A stretch of DNA of 64,000 nucleotides from Marinobacter sp. SS21. Its GTDB lineage: Bacteria; Pseudomonadota; Gammaproteobacteria; Pseudomonadales; Oleiphilaceae. The first letter of the stretch is position 1. Every line of letters begins with the position of its first letter. A program made the position numbers and the translations under genes. The DNA lies in NCBI RefSeq assembly GCF_028369065.1, contig NZ_JAQNDA010000002.1, positions 248,001 to 312,000 of the forward strand, read 5' to 3'. The notes below the pieces were generated by a model that saw only the letters and a list, made by a program, of their open reading frames with translations, did no database searches and was not told the origin of the DNA. Shown here one piece after another: positions 7,489-15,645 of the stretch.

Positions 7489-9005
7489 CAGAGTCCTCCC
7501 ACCACGACCGGGGTATGCAGGGTCGTCAGGTATTCTGCGGAATTGAAAAGTTGCTGCGCGGTGGCATCCACGTAGGCACTGATGGGGCCAGCCAGCAACA
7601 CGATCACCACGGCCATGGCCACTAGCCCGCCGGCGGCCACCGTCACCGGTAGCGTCAGCCGCTCAGACTGGGCAACATGACCCTCAACGGTGCGCCAGAA
7701 GACGATGGAACCCGCCCGGCTGTAGGCAATCAGGGTGAAGAAGCTGCCAACAATGAGTACGCCCCACAGCCAGGCCATTTGAGGGCCAGGGGTGGTGGCC
7801 TGCAGAATCAGCAGCTTGGCAAAGAAACCACTGAGCGGCGGCAGGCCGGCGGCAGCGACGGCGCCGAGCATGAACAGCACGCTGAGCAGTGTGCGGTTGT
7901 GCATCGGCGGTGCCGTGACGATCTTGTCCGCCGCCGCGCCGCGCTGGCCGGCGATCAGGTCTACCACCAGGAACAGGCCAGCGACAATCCAGGTGGTGTT
8001 CAGCAGGTAGAACAGGGCGGCAGAGGTGCCCTGCTCGGTGCCTAGTCCCACCGCTGCCAGCAGCGTGCCGATGGAGATAATGACCTGCCAGGTGATCAGG
8101 GTGCGCAGATTTCTGGCGCCGATCGCACCCACCACACCCATGGCCAGGGTTGCCAGCGCAACCGGGAACAGCCAGTCGAGGCCGAGATTGGCCAGTGGTC
8201 CGGCGTCTGCACCGAAGATCAGGGTAAATACCCGCACAATGGCGTAGAAGCCGACTTTGGTCATCACCGCGAACAGTGCGGCTACCGGGGCGGTCGCGCT
8301 GCCATAGGCCTTGGGCAACCAGAAGCACAGCGGCAGAATGGCGGCCTTGAGCCCGAAAACCACCAGCAATATCAAGCCGCCGGCTTTCACCAGGGGAAGG
8401 TCCTCGGCGCTTACCTGGGGCACCTTAACCGCCAGATCCGCCATGTTGAGGGTGCCGGTCACGCTGTACAGCATACCCACACTGATCAGGAACAGGGCTG
8501 AACCGGCCAGGTTGAGTACCACGTAATGCAGACTGGGAATGGTCCGCTTGGTGCCGGTGCCCTGCATGAGCAGGCCATAGGACGCGATCAACAGCACTTC
8601 GAAGGCGACAAACAGGTTGAACAGGTCGCCGGTCAGGAAGGCAATGTTCAGCCCCAGCAGCTGGAACAGGAACAGCGCGTGGAACTGGCGACTGCTCTCG
8701 TCGGTTTTGTGGATGGCGAACAGGTGGCAGAAGAAGGCCAGGATGGCGGTCATCAACAGCATCAGTGCCGACAGCCGGTCCAGCACCAGTACGATGCCAT
8801 ACGGTGGTGCCCAGTTACCGAAGCTGTAAACCCGGTAGCTGCCATCGTTGGCGAGGGCGAGCAGGCCTACGGTGGACACCAGGAGCAGTACGGTGGTGGC
8901 AAGCGCCACGGTTCGCCGCAAGGGAATCGGCGCATAGCCGATAAAGATCTGAAGGATTCCCCCCAGCAGCGGAATCAGAATCGGAGCGGTCAGCCAGTGG
9001 TTCAT
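7488..9005 (-). CDS. mnhD: Mrp Na+/H+ antiporter subunit D
   Basis: This 505-residue polytopic protein is of the proton-pumping NADH-quinone oxidoreductase type, homologous to NuoM/NuoN and MnhD. It has about 14 hydrophobic helices, a conserved Glu in FVAFEVLLIASYGL (helix 5), and the Lys-containing FGLKAAILPLCFWLPKAY. Subunit D carries one of the ion-translocating half-channels. It overlaps mnhC by four bases upstream. Confidence 0.96.
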   Translation of the reverse strand: MNHWLTAPILIPLLGGILQIFIGYAPIPLRRTVALATTVLLLVSTVGLLALANDGSYRVYSFGNWAPPYGIVLVLDRLSALMLLMTAILAFFCHLFAIHKTDESSRQFHALFLFQLLGLNIAFLTGDLFNLFVAFEVLLIASYGLLMQGTGTKRTIPSLHYVVLNLAGSALFLISVGMLYSVTGTLNMADLAVKVPQVSAEDLPLVKAGGLILLVVFGLKAAILPLCFWLPKAYGSATAPVAALFAVMTKVGFYAIVRVFTLIFGADAGPLANLGLDWLFPVALATLAMGVVGAIGARNLRTLITWQVIISIGTLLAAVGLGTEQGTSAALFYLLNTTWIVAGLFLVVDLIAGQRGAAADKIVTAPPMHNRTLLSVLFMLGAVAAAGLPPLSGFFAKLLILQATTPGPQMAWLWGVLIVGSFFTLIAYSRAGSIVFWRTVEGHVAQSERLTLPVTVAAGGLVAMAVVIVLLAGPISAYVDATAQQLFNSAEYLTTLHTPVVVGGL

Positions 9006-9370
9006 CGGTCGTAGTCCTCCTCGTCTTCCGGAAGCAGGCGAGCGGAGCTTTCGCGACCGTCGACATGGTCGTCGTGATGGTCGGCCTGTTTACGCAACGC
9101 CAGCACCACCACAAAGGCGGTCATCGCAAAGCCGATGACGATGGCGGTTAATACCAGCGCTTGGGGCAGTGGGTCGGAATAGCTGTCGGTACTGCCGAGG
9201 ATGGGCTGGCCACCGGTGACCAGGCGACCGGTGGAGAACAGGAACAGATTGACGCCGTAGGACAGCAGGGTCAGGCCGACGATCACCGGAAAGGTGCGGG
9301 CCCGCAGCAAAAGATAGACGCCGGAGGCGGTCAGCGCGCCAATGGTCAGGGCATAGACCAATTCCATCAC
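9002..9370 (-). CDS. mnhC: Mrp Na+/H+ antiporter subunit C
   Basis: This 122-residue protein has three transmembrane helices and is homologous to NuoK/MnhC; the diagnostic block is the segment with DPLPQALVLTAIVIGFAMTA. The C-terminal tail is charged and unusually rich in Asp and His. It overlaps both neighbours by four bases, consistent with a single transcript. Confidence 0.96.
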   Translation of the reverse strand: MMELVYALTIGALTASGVYLLLRARTFPVIVGLTLLSYGVNLFLFSTGRLVTGGQPILGSTDSYSDPLPQALVLTAIVIGFAMTAFVVVLALRKQADHHDDHVDGRESSARLLPEDEEDYDR

Positions 9371-12168
9371 AGCCCTCCTTTGATATGGGTGGTGGCCGAG
9401 TGGGGCGACAGATTGCCCAGGCTGACCAGTGCCAGCAAGGTTGCGCCGATCACGGTGAGGTAAACCCCTAAATCGAAGACCAGGGCAGAGGCCACCTCAA
9501 ACTTGCCTACCACCGGCCAGGTAATGTAGCCGAAAGTGGAGGTCAGGAAGGGGTAACCAAAGGCATAACTGCCGGCGCCGGCAACCGCCGCGAACAGCAG
9601 GCCCAGGCCGATCACATTGTGATAGCGGATGGGGATTCGCGCCTGGGTCCACTGTATGCCGCTGGCGATGTACTGGAGGACCAGCGCCACCGAAGTGATC
9701 AGACCGGCAATGAAGCCACCGCCGGGCATGTTGTGACCGCGCAGGAAAATGTAGAGCGATATCATCAGGGCGAGCGGTAGCATCGGGCGGGCAATTTGCC
9801 GGAGCATGACCGGATAGGCGTCCCGGGTCCAGGGATGACCGTGGCCGTCGCCGGGGGGCGGTGCCAGCTGCGTGTTCTTCAGCAGGGTGTAGATGCCGAG
9901 GGCGGCAATGGCCAGTACGGTGATCTCACCCAAGGTATCGAAGCCTCGGAAATCCACCAGGATCACGTTTACCACATTGGTACCGCCACCGCCGCTCTTG
10001 CTGTGCTCCAGGAAGTAGCCGGAGATAGACTCGAAGGGCTGTGTCAGCATCGCCAGGGTGATCAGTGTCATGCCGATGCCGGCGACCAGGGCAATGGCGA
10101 TGTCGCGCAACCTCCTTGGCCAGGACGCTTCGATCGGTGTCCAGGAGGGCATGTAGTACAGCGCCATCATCAACAATACGATGGTCACCACCTCCACCGA
10201 CAACTGGGTCATCGCCAGATCCGGCGCCGAGAAGCGGGCAAAGGCCAGCGCCACCATCAGGCCGACCACACTGAGCAGGATCAGGGCGTCGAAACGGGAG
10301 CGGTGCATGGCGGCGGTGCCGATTGCGCAGAGAATCAGCACCACGGCACCGATCAGGGTGGGTACGTCAATGGGTGACAAGCCATTGGCACCGATGAATA
10401 CCCCCAGTTCTTCAATGGGCCTCCAGGCAACCGCAATCGCGCTGAGGACCAAGAGCATGGCGTAGCGTTGCAGGGAGCCGCTTTCCAGTTTGTTGGTAAA
10501 GGTGCTCGCCAGGTCTTCCATGCGCATGGCCACCTTCTCGAACACCGCTTTCTCGTCGATTTCCTTGAAGCGGGCATGGAAGTCGAAGAAGCGCTGGCGC
10601 TGGCTGTACATCAGCAGGCCACCGAAGAACGCCAGGAAACTCATCAGCAGGGGCAGATTGAAACCGTGCATCAGCGCCAACTGGTAGTCCGGGACATCGC
10701 CGGCCAGAGTGGCGGAGGCGGCGGCGTACAGTAGCGGGCCGATGGAGATGGCTGGGAACATGCCCACCATGATGCAGGCGAACACCAGAATCTCCACCGG
10801 GATCTTCATATACCGCGGTGGCTCATGGGGCGGGTAGATTGGCAGATCCACCGGCTTGCCATTAAAGAACACGTCATGGATGAAACGCGCGGAGTAGGCC
10901 ACAGCGAATATCCCCGCCAGGGTGGCGATCAGCGGTGGCACGTAGGCCCAGAAGCCGGGCAAATTGAGGGCCAGGGATTCGGCAAAGAACATTTCCTTGC
11001 TGAGGAAGCCGTTGAGCAACGGCACCCCCGCCATGGACGACGCAGCCACCATGGCCAGCGTGGCGGTGTGCGGCATGAAGCGCCAGAGACCATTGATGCG
11101 TCGCATGTCACGCGTGCCAGTTTCATGGTCGATGATGCCGGCAGCCATGAACAGCGAGGCCTTGAAGATCGCATGGTTGATGACGTGGAACAGCGCCGCT
11201 ACCGCCGCCAGGCGGGTGCCCATGCCAAACAGCAAGGTAATCAGACCCAGATGACTGACGGTGGAATGGGCCAGGAGGCCTTTCAGGTCATGTTTAAACA
11301 GGGCAACGTAAGCGCCGATGAGCAGGGTCGCCATGCCGGTGAAGCTGACCATGTAGAACCATTGCTCGGTGCCCGCCAGGGCCGGGTAGAGCCTGGCCAT
11401 CAGAAAAATGCCTGCCTTGACCATGGTGGCGGAGTGCAGGTAGGCGGAGACCGGCGTCGGCGCCTGCATGGCATGGGGCAGCCAGAAGTGAAAGGGGAAC
11501 TGGGCCGACTTGGTAAAAGCGCCTAGCAGCACCAGAGTGAGGGCGAAGGGGTACAGTGCATGGGCCTTGATCAGGTCGGCGGCCGCGAGTACATCGTCAA
11601 GCTCGTAGCTGCCGACGATGCGGCCAATCAGCAGGATGCCGGCGAGCAGGGCGAGACCGCCGCCCCCGGTGACGGCGAGTGCCATCCGGGCACCGCGACG
11701 GGCGTCCTTTTTGTGGTTCCAGAAGCTGATCAGCAGGAACGACACCAGACTGGTCAGCTCCCAGAATACCAGCATCAATAACAGGTTGCTGGATAGAACA
11801 ATACCCAGCATCGCCCCCTTGAAACACAACAGCAAGGCGTAGAACTTGCCGACGTTCTCCTGGGGCTTGAGGTAGTAACGGGCGTACAAAATGATCAGCA
11901 AGCCAATAACCAGGATCAGCAGCGCGAACAGCAGCGACAGGCCGTCGAGGCGGAAGCTGAGCGAGAGCCCGATGGAAGGCATCCAGTCATAGGTCTGGAC
12001 CAGAACGCCGCCTTCGGACAGCCGTTTCCAGTATGGGAACAAGGCCATCAGAGCGACCAAAGCCGGAACCGACGATGCGATGGCAATGGCGGTTCGGCCA
12101 GCCTGGGCAAATAAAGGCGCAGCAATGGCGCCGAGAAACGGTAGTAAAACGACCAGCGATAGAGTCAT
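9367..12168 (-). CDS. mnhA: Mrp Na+/H+ antiporter fused subunit A/B
   Basis: This 933-residue membrane protein is the first gene of the Mrp operon. The N-terminal ~500 residues are NuoL-like, with the conserved MLVFWELTSLVSFLLI and SAQFPFHFWLPHAMQAPTPVSAYLHSATMVKAG blocks holding key Glu, Lys and His residues. An MrpA C-terminal extension follows. The last ~150 residues match MrpB, including PGGGFIAGLITSVALVLQYIASG, so subunits A and B are fused, as in PhaA-type (group 2) operons of Pseudomonas and Rhizobium. The complex uses the proton gradient to export Na+ and supports growth in salt and alkali. About 600 bases without a gene lie upstream and should contain the promoter. Confidence 0.96.
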   Translation of the reverse strand: MTLSLVVLLPFLGAIAAPLFAQAGRTAIAIASSVPALVALMALFPYWKRLSEGGVLVQTYDWMPSIGLSLSFRLDGLSLLFALLILVIGLLIILYARYYLKPQENVGKFYALLLCFKGAMLGIVLSSNLLLMLVFWELTSLVSFLLISFWNHKKDARRGARMALAVTGGGGLALLAGILLIGRIVGSYELDDVLAAADLIKAHALYPFALTLVLLGAFTKSAQFPFHFWLPHAMQAPTPVSAYLHSATMVKAGIFLMARLYPALAGTEQWFYMVSFTGMATLLIGAYVALFKHDLKGLLAHSTVSHLGLITLLFGMGTRLAAVAALFHVINHAIFKASLFMAAGIIDHETGTRDMRRINGLWRFMPHTATLAMVAASSMAGVPLLNGFLSKEMFFAESLALNLPGFWAYVPPLIATLAGIFAVAYSARFIHDVFFNGKPVDLPIYPPHEPPRYMKIPVEILVFACIMVGMFPAISIGPLLYAAASATLAGDVPDYQLALMHGFNLPLLMSFLAFFGGLLMYSQRQRFFDFHARFKEIDEKAVFEKVAMRMEDLASTFTNKLESGSLQRYAMLLVLSAIAVAWRPIEELGVFIGANGLSPIDVPTLIGAVVLILCAIGTAAMHRSRFDALILLSVVGLMVALAFARFSAPDLAMTQLSVEVVTIVLLMMALYYMPSWTPIEASWPRRLRDIAIALVAGIGMTLITLAMLTQPFESISGYFLEHSKSGGGGTNVVNVILVDFRGFDTLGEITVLAIAALGIYTLLKNTQLAPPPGDGHGHPWTRDAYPVMLRQIARPMLPLALMISLYIFLRGHNMPGGGFIAGLITSVALVLQYIASGIQWTQARIPIRYHNVIGLGLLFAAVAGAGSYAFGYPFLTSTFGYITWPVVGKFEVASALVFDLGVYLTVIGATLLALVSLGNLSPHSATTHIKGGL

Positions 12169-12777
12169 CGCAACCTCGTTGTTGAATCCATGCCACTGAT
12201 GTGACGGAGTTAATTACTTTGGTTGCCTGAGTTTAGTAGCCGCTATTCAGGCTTGCCCGAAGTTGCTGCCGGCTACTTGGATTTGGCGGGGTGGGTCTGG
12301 AAAATACGGAAGCCTTCCCGAGCGCACGCCCGTGCACGCCAAGGATCGAAATGGAACTGGGCCTGTAAAAACGCTGGGCCAAACAGTCATGAACGCTCCG
12401 CAATCAATTCGCGATGTGTGATGATACGTACCCTTCCTTTCAGGTCAAGACTTTGGAGTGATTATCCGTGGTCGCCTTTGTCGATCCAGGGCATCTTTAT
12501 CTATCCTTTTTGGTTGCATATTAAGCAGATTTCACTGGATAAACCCGGACTCTCGGTCCTTAATAGTTACATCGGGTGGCGGGCGCTTGTCGCCCACTCC
12601 AAGGGCGTTAGCCCGCCGGATCTGAGCCCGATCGCCGGTTTTCCCCGTGTATTACAGCGCCTCAAGCGCAGATTGGGTTAACCGGTCAGAGACCGGCGAC
12701 TCCGGAAACCGTTCCGAAAACGCCAGGCTTGTGGTCAACAACAGATCGAAACAAGGCATCTACACAGGAGATATCTT
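12169..12777. other. 609-base intergenic region upstream of the Mrp operon and the EF-hand gene
   Basis: An open frame at 12223-12681 (+) would encode 152 residues, but it lacks a ribosome binding site, has an unlikely composition (rich in Arg, Ser and Trp) and resembles nothing I know. A nested hairpin lies at about 12578-12617, with outer arms GGCGGGC/GCCCGCC. The region probably carries divergent promoters. An untranslated RNA is possible but unproven. Confidence 0.4.
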
Positions 12778-13110
12778 ATGAAGATCACGACCTTGACCTT
12801 TGCCGCCGCAGTGTCGTTCGCGCTGACGTCACCGTGGGCGCTGGCCGCGACTGATGAAACCAAGGCCGGCGAGGACACCATGATGGAAGATCAGGGCATG
12901 ACCAGTCTGCATTCGCCACAGTTCGAAGAACTCGACGCTGATGGCAATGGCCTGATCAGTGCCGAAGAACTGAATGTGTATGGCAGCACGGCTGCCGGTC
13001 AGGCTGCTGAAGCCGCCGGAGAATCCATCACACTGGAGGTCAGCGACGCGAATGAGGATGGCAGCATTGATAGGGATGAATTTGAACAAAGCGTGATGCC
13101 CATGGAATAA
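12778..13110 (+). CDS. Secreted EF-hand protein
   Basis: This 110-residue protein has an N-terminal signal peptide (hydrophobic core to about residue 20, cleavage after A-L-A-A) and is likely periplasmic. Two EF-hand calcium-binding loops are visible: D-A-D-G-N-G-L-I-S-A-E-E (about residues 53-64) and D-A-N-E-D-G-S-I-D-R-D-E (about 88-99). Both have acidic residues at the coordinating positions. The start has AGGAGA upstream. A strong terminator follows at 13128. Function beyond calcium binding is unknown. Confidence 0.88.
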   Translation: MKITTLTFAAAVSFALTSPWALAATDETKAGEDTMMEDQGMTSLHSPQFEELDADGNGLISAEELNVYGSTAAGQAAEAAGESITLEVSDANEDGSIDRDEFEQSVMPME

Positions 13111-13127
13111 CGCTTCGTTCGCGACCA

Positions 13128-13160
13128 AAAGCCCCGGCAGGAATTGCCGGGGCTTTTTTT
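13128..13160 (+). terminator. Rho-independent terminator after the EF-hand gene
   Basis: AGCCCCGGCA and TTGCCGGGGCT pair around a short loop and are followed by seven T. The A run on the other side could let it also stop transcription of the convergent crotonase gene. Confidence 0.9.
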
Positions 13161-13178
13161 ATCCGCGTATCCGCCGCC

Positions 13179-13988
13179 TCAGAAACCGCGGCGATCTTGG
13201 TAAGAACGCTCCGGATCGCTGGTATTGCGCAGCACCGCGGTGCGCTGGTTGGCGCGAGCCAGGATCTTCTTCTGAAGCCGGGTTTCCCAATCCAGCGCGG
13301 TTTTGTCAGAGGCGGTCCAGGTGCGGTTAAACAGCAGCTTGCTGGCGGCGACCGCATCGGGGGAACGGTCAGCCAGTTCGCGGGCAAAGGCCTGGGCTTG
13401 CTCAAGAGGGTCGGCACAGACTCGTGTCACCAACCCCATGGCTTTGGCTTCCTCGCCGCTAAAACGGCGCGCCGTCATGGTCAGTTCTTTGGCGAGATCG
13501 ATGCTGATCAGCTCGCGTAACGTCACGGTCAGGCTCATGTCCGGGATCAGCCCCCACTTGCTCTCCATAATGGAGAATTCGCAGTCCGGTGTGGCAAACC
13601 GGAAATCGGCACCCAAGGCAATCTGGAAACCGCCGCCGAAACAGTAGCCGTGCGTCACCGCGATCACCGGAGCCGGAACATCCCGCCACAGGTAGCCAAC
13701 GTCCTGCGCTAGGTTGCTGATCTTGCGTCCTGGTTTGACCAGCAGTTTCAGGAAATTTACCGGGTTTTTGGACACCTTGCCCACATCCAGGCCGGAACAG
13801 AAGGCCTCGCCGGCGCCTTTCAGGATGATGGCCCGAACGCTCCGGTCTTTCTTCAGCTGCCGGGCAACGCGGGTGATGGCTTCAAACATTGGCATGTCCA
13901 GGCCGTTGTACTTGTCTGGACGATTCAGCGTCACCGTGGCGATGCCCTGATCAATCTCCAGCAGCACCCGTTCGTTGTTTGCGTTCAT
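13179..13988 (-). CDS. Crotonase/enoyl-CoA hydratase family protein
   Basis: This 269-residue enzyme has the crotonase fold. The first oxyanion-hole segment is EAFCSGLDVG (about residues 61-70) and the second is GYCFGGGFQIALGADFRFA (about 114-132). Family members hydrate, isomerise or hydrolyse CoA thioesters. The residue that follows the oxyanion motif does not clearly point to one reaction. It is a single gene with no linked beta-oxidation partner, so the substrate is unknown. The length is typical. Confidence 0.88.
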   Translation of the reverse strand: MNANNERVLLEIDQGIATVTLNRPDKYNGLDMPMFEAITRVARQLKKDRSVRAIILKGAGEAFCSGLDVGKVSKNPVNFLKLLVKPGRKISNLAQDVGYLWRDVPAPVIAVTHGYCFGGGFQIALGADFRFATPDCEFSIMESKWGLIPDMSLTVTLRELISIDLAKELTMTARRFSGEEAKAMGLVTRVCADPLEQAQAFARELADRSPDAVAASKLLFNRTWTASDKTALDWETRLQKKILARANQRTAVLRNTSDPERSYQDRRGF

Positions 13989-14194
13989 CTGCTAGCCTAC
14001 CTTCTCATGCTTTAGTCGAAAGCGGCTATGCTAACACGTCCGTCGAGTATTGGCGGGGGATAGGTCGCAAGGGCAGGCATAGCGGCAAAACGTTGCCGTA
14101 TTCTCGTGGCCGGACCGGATGAGCTGTTGAGCTGGGCGGCCTACTTCCTGGCACCAGGATTGAAGTACCCAGCTCGTTGCGTTGATACGCCGTT

Positions 14195-14359
14195 CTAGCG
14201 ATCGGATTTCATTGCATCACTGATGGCTTGCGCTTCGGCCGAGAGCACTCGGTAAAGCAAGCTGTCTGTCTGTTTGCGAGCCTGGAGCAGTTGTTTCAGC
14301 TTCAGGTCGTAAAGACGGTTTAGTAAGGCTGCCTGGTCTGCTCGCGCCGGTGCGTTCAT
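14195..14359 (-). CDS. Small helical protein, unknown function
   Basis: This 54-residue protein starts M-N-A-P-A-R-A-D-Q and is largely one or two amphipathic helices rich in Leu, Lys, Arg and Gln (LLNRLYDLKLKQLLQARKQ). The ATG at 14359 is chosen because GGAGG lies eight bases upstream; an ATG two codons earlier is too close to it, and the frame farther upstream is not protein-like. No signal peptide or membrane segment is seen. Family not recognised. Confidence 0.6.
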   Translation of the reverse strand: MNAPARADQAALLNRLYDLKLKQLLQARKQTDSLLYRVLSAEAQAISDAMKSDR

Positions 14360-14724
14360 GGTCATTTCCTCCCACGTAAAACACCTGGTTACTGCTGCTA
14401 AGGAACTCTTGTCAGAGTCCTTTACATTGTTATCGGCAATACCCCGATATTCTTGAATAAGGCATAAAGCGTGCCACGGGAGGTAAGACACCTGTTGTAT
14501 CGACACCTACTCGTTATATACGAAGCGGGCAGCCGATGGACCTGTCAGAAAGCTGTCAGTGCCGGAACTGCGCCTGATTGGGGAGGTTGGCGAAATGCCG
14601 CCCGGTGGGCCACACTGAGTTGATCAATAACTGAGTTGATCAATAACTGAGTTGATCAATAATAGGAACGCCTGATGTCGTTGCAGTCAACGCATAATCC
14701 ATGAGGGGGCCTCTGGGGTTCATC
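14360..14724. other. Intergenic region between a divergent small gene and rof
   Basis: This 365-base divergent region contains the three tandem 16-bp repeats at 14614-14661 and otherwise no gene. Given its position it should carry the promoters of both neighbours. Confidence 0.5.
14614..14661. repeat. Three exact tandem copies of a 16-bp unit
   Basis: ACTGAGTTGATCAATA is repeated three times without a mismatch (14614, 14630, 14646). Each unit holds the palindrome TTGATCAA, so three dyads lie 16 bases apart, about 65 bases before the rof start. They could be an operator array or a recent slippage product. Confidence 0.9.
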
Positions 14725-14964
14725 ATGACCAATCACTATCAGCCGGTCGGCTGCGCGATCCAGTCCGCACTGAGGGAATACCTGACATCCGGTCAGTTGG
14801 TGGAACTGGTCTATCGGGATGAGTCAGGCCAGGTTCAGGCGGTTCATGATGTGGTTCGCGAGCTGTTCACGCGGGCCGGCGAAGACTTCATGCTCAGTGG
14901 GCGCGGTAAGCTGATCCGGCTCGACCATCTGCTTCTCCTGAACGGGCAGCCGCTGTCAGGCTAG
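14725..14964 (+). CDS. rof: Rho-binding antiterminator (Rof/YaeO family)
   Basis: This 79-residue protein matches the Rof family: M-T-N-H-Y-Q-P-V-G-C at the N-terminus, a central beta-strand pattern LVELVYRDESG-VQAVHDVV and the C-terminal IRLDHLLLLNG. E. coli Rof folds as a small beta barrel that binds the Rho hexamer and blocks RNA loading, reducing Rho-dependent termination. The ATG at 14725 is preferred because the family begins with this motif. The stop codon is the first triplet of the 19-bp repeat also found after the SUI1 gene. Confidence 0.85.
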   Translation: MTNHYQPVGCAIQSALREYLTSGQLVELVYRDESGQVQAVHDVVRELFTRAGEDFMLSGRGKLIRLDHLLLLNGQPLSG

Positions 14965-14980
14965 TGTCCCGTCTGGTTAA
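14962..14980. repeat. 19-bp dispersed repeat, copy 2
   Basis: An exact copy of TAGTGTCCCGTCTGGTTAA, also at 1804-1822. Its first triplet is the rof stop codon. Confidence 0.8.
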
Positions 14981-15044
14981 CAATACCGTAACACCCAGGT
15001 AATTGTGTCGTTGGAGGCTTGTCTCCTAGACTGAAAGAGCTAGC

Positions 15045-15109
15045 CAGCCTCTGACTGACTCCGGATCAGCTCTGGCATTCAGGGGCTCCAAATGGAAGGC
15101 GTCACTTAA
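15045..15109. repeat. Dispersed ~60-bp repeat, third copy
   Basis: Read leftward, this aligns with the copy at 5114-5179 over its whole length: GACGCCTT, then TGAATGCCAGAG, TGATCCGGAGT and CAGAGGCT. It lies just upstream of the small acidic lipoprotein gene. Confidence 0.7.
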
Positions 15110-15140
15110 GGGATGATGAATGGAACCAAAAGGAAACACC

Positions 15141-15440
15141 ATGAAACGAATAACGCTGACTTTGATGCTTTTGTTCACCTCCGCTGGGCTTGTTGCATGC
15201 AGTGATGACAGTGAACAGCCAGTAGATATGGAGCAGGCCGCGGACAACGCGGCGGATATGGTCGAGGATGCCGGCGATGCGGCCGGAGACCAGATGGAAG
15301 AGCTCCAGGGCGAGCGGGACAGCACCTGGGATAGGGTAAAGGACAGTGCTGAGGAAACCGCCGAGCGGCTGGAAGAGTCGGCCGAAGAAAGCGCCGACGC
15401 CGTAAAGGATGGTTATGAGGATATGACCACCAGCGAATAG
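15141..15440 (+). CDS. Small acidic lipoprotein
   Basis: This 99-residue protein has a signal peptide and the lipobox L-V-A-C, with Cys at about residue 20. The mature part is very acidic and Ala-rich, made of helical heptad-like repeats (QAADNAADMVEDAGDAAGDQ, then EETAERLEESAEESADAVKD). This pattern is seen in small envelope or stress-related lipoproteins, but no defined family is recognised. The ATG at 15141 gives a proper signal peptide. A strong terminator follows. Confidence 0.75.
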   Translation: MKRITLTLMLLFTSAGLVACSDDSEQPVDMEQAADNAADMVEDAGDAAGDQMEELQGERDSTWDRVKDSAEETAERLEESAEESADAVKDGYEDMTTSE

Positions 15441-15461
15441 CAGCCAATCTGAAGAATACCA

Positions 15462-15500
15462 GGGCCTGCCCCGATTGTGGGGCAGGCCCTTTTTTGTTTT
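15462..15500 (+). terminator. Rho-independent terminator after the acidic lipoprotein gene
   Basis: GGGCCTGCCCC and GGGGCAGGCCC pair around a short loop, followed by a T-rich run (TTTTTTGTTTT). Confidence 0.9.
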
Positions 15501-15645
15501 GGGCCTGGCGTCAGGCTGTCATCAATTGGTCATAGGGCTGTCTTGCTTGCTTCATATGGCAGTCAAATTCGGTCGGGACACTGAGCGAGCCGGAAGTCGA
15601 TTTGATGGTTTCCGGTCTAACCTATAACTCAGAGAGATGCTCGCT

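Noticed and set aside
10825..11526. Long open frames on the plus strand inside the Mrp operon
   Set aside because: They lie opposite mnhA/mnhD and are explained by high GC at third codon positions.
12223..12681. 152-codon frame between the Mrp operon and the EF-hand gene
   Set aside because: No ribosome binding site, unlikely composition and no recognised similarity; kept only as intergenic region.
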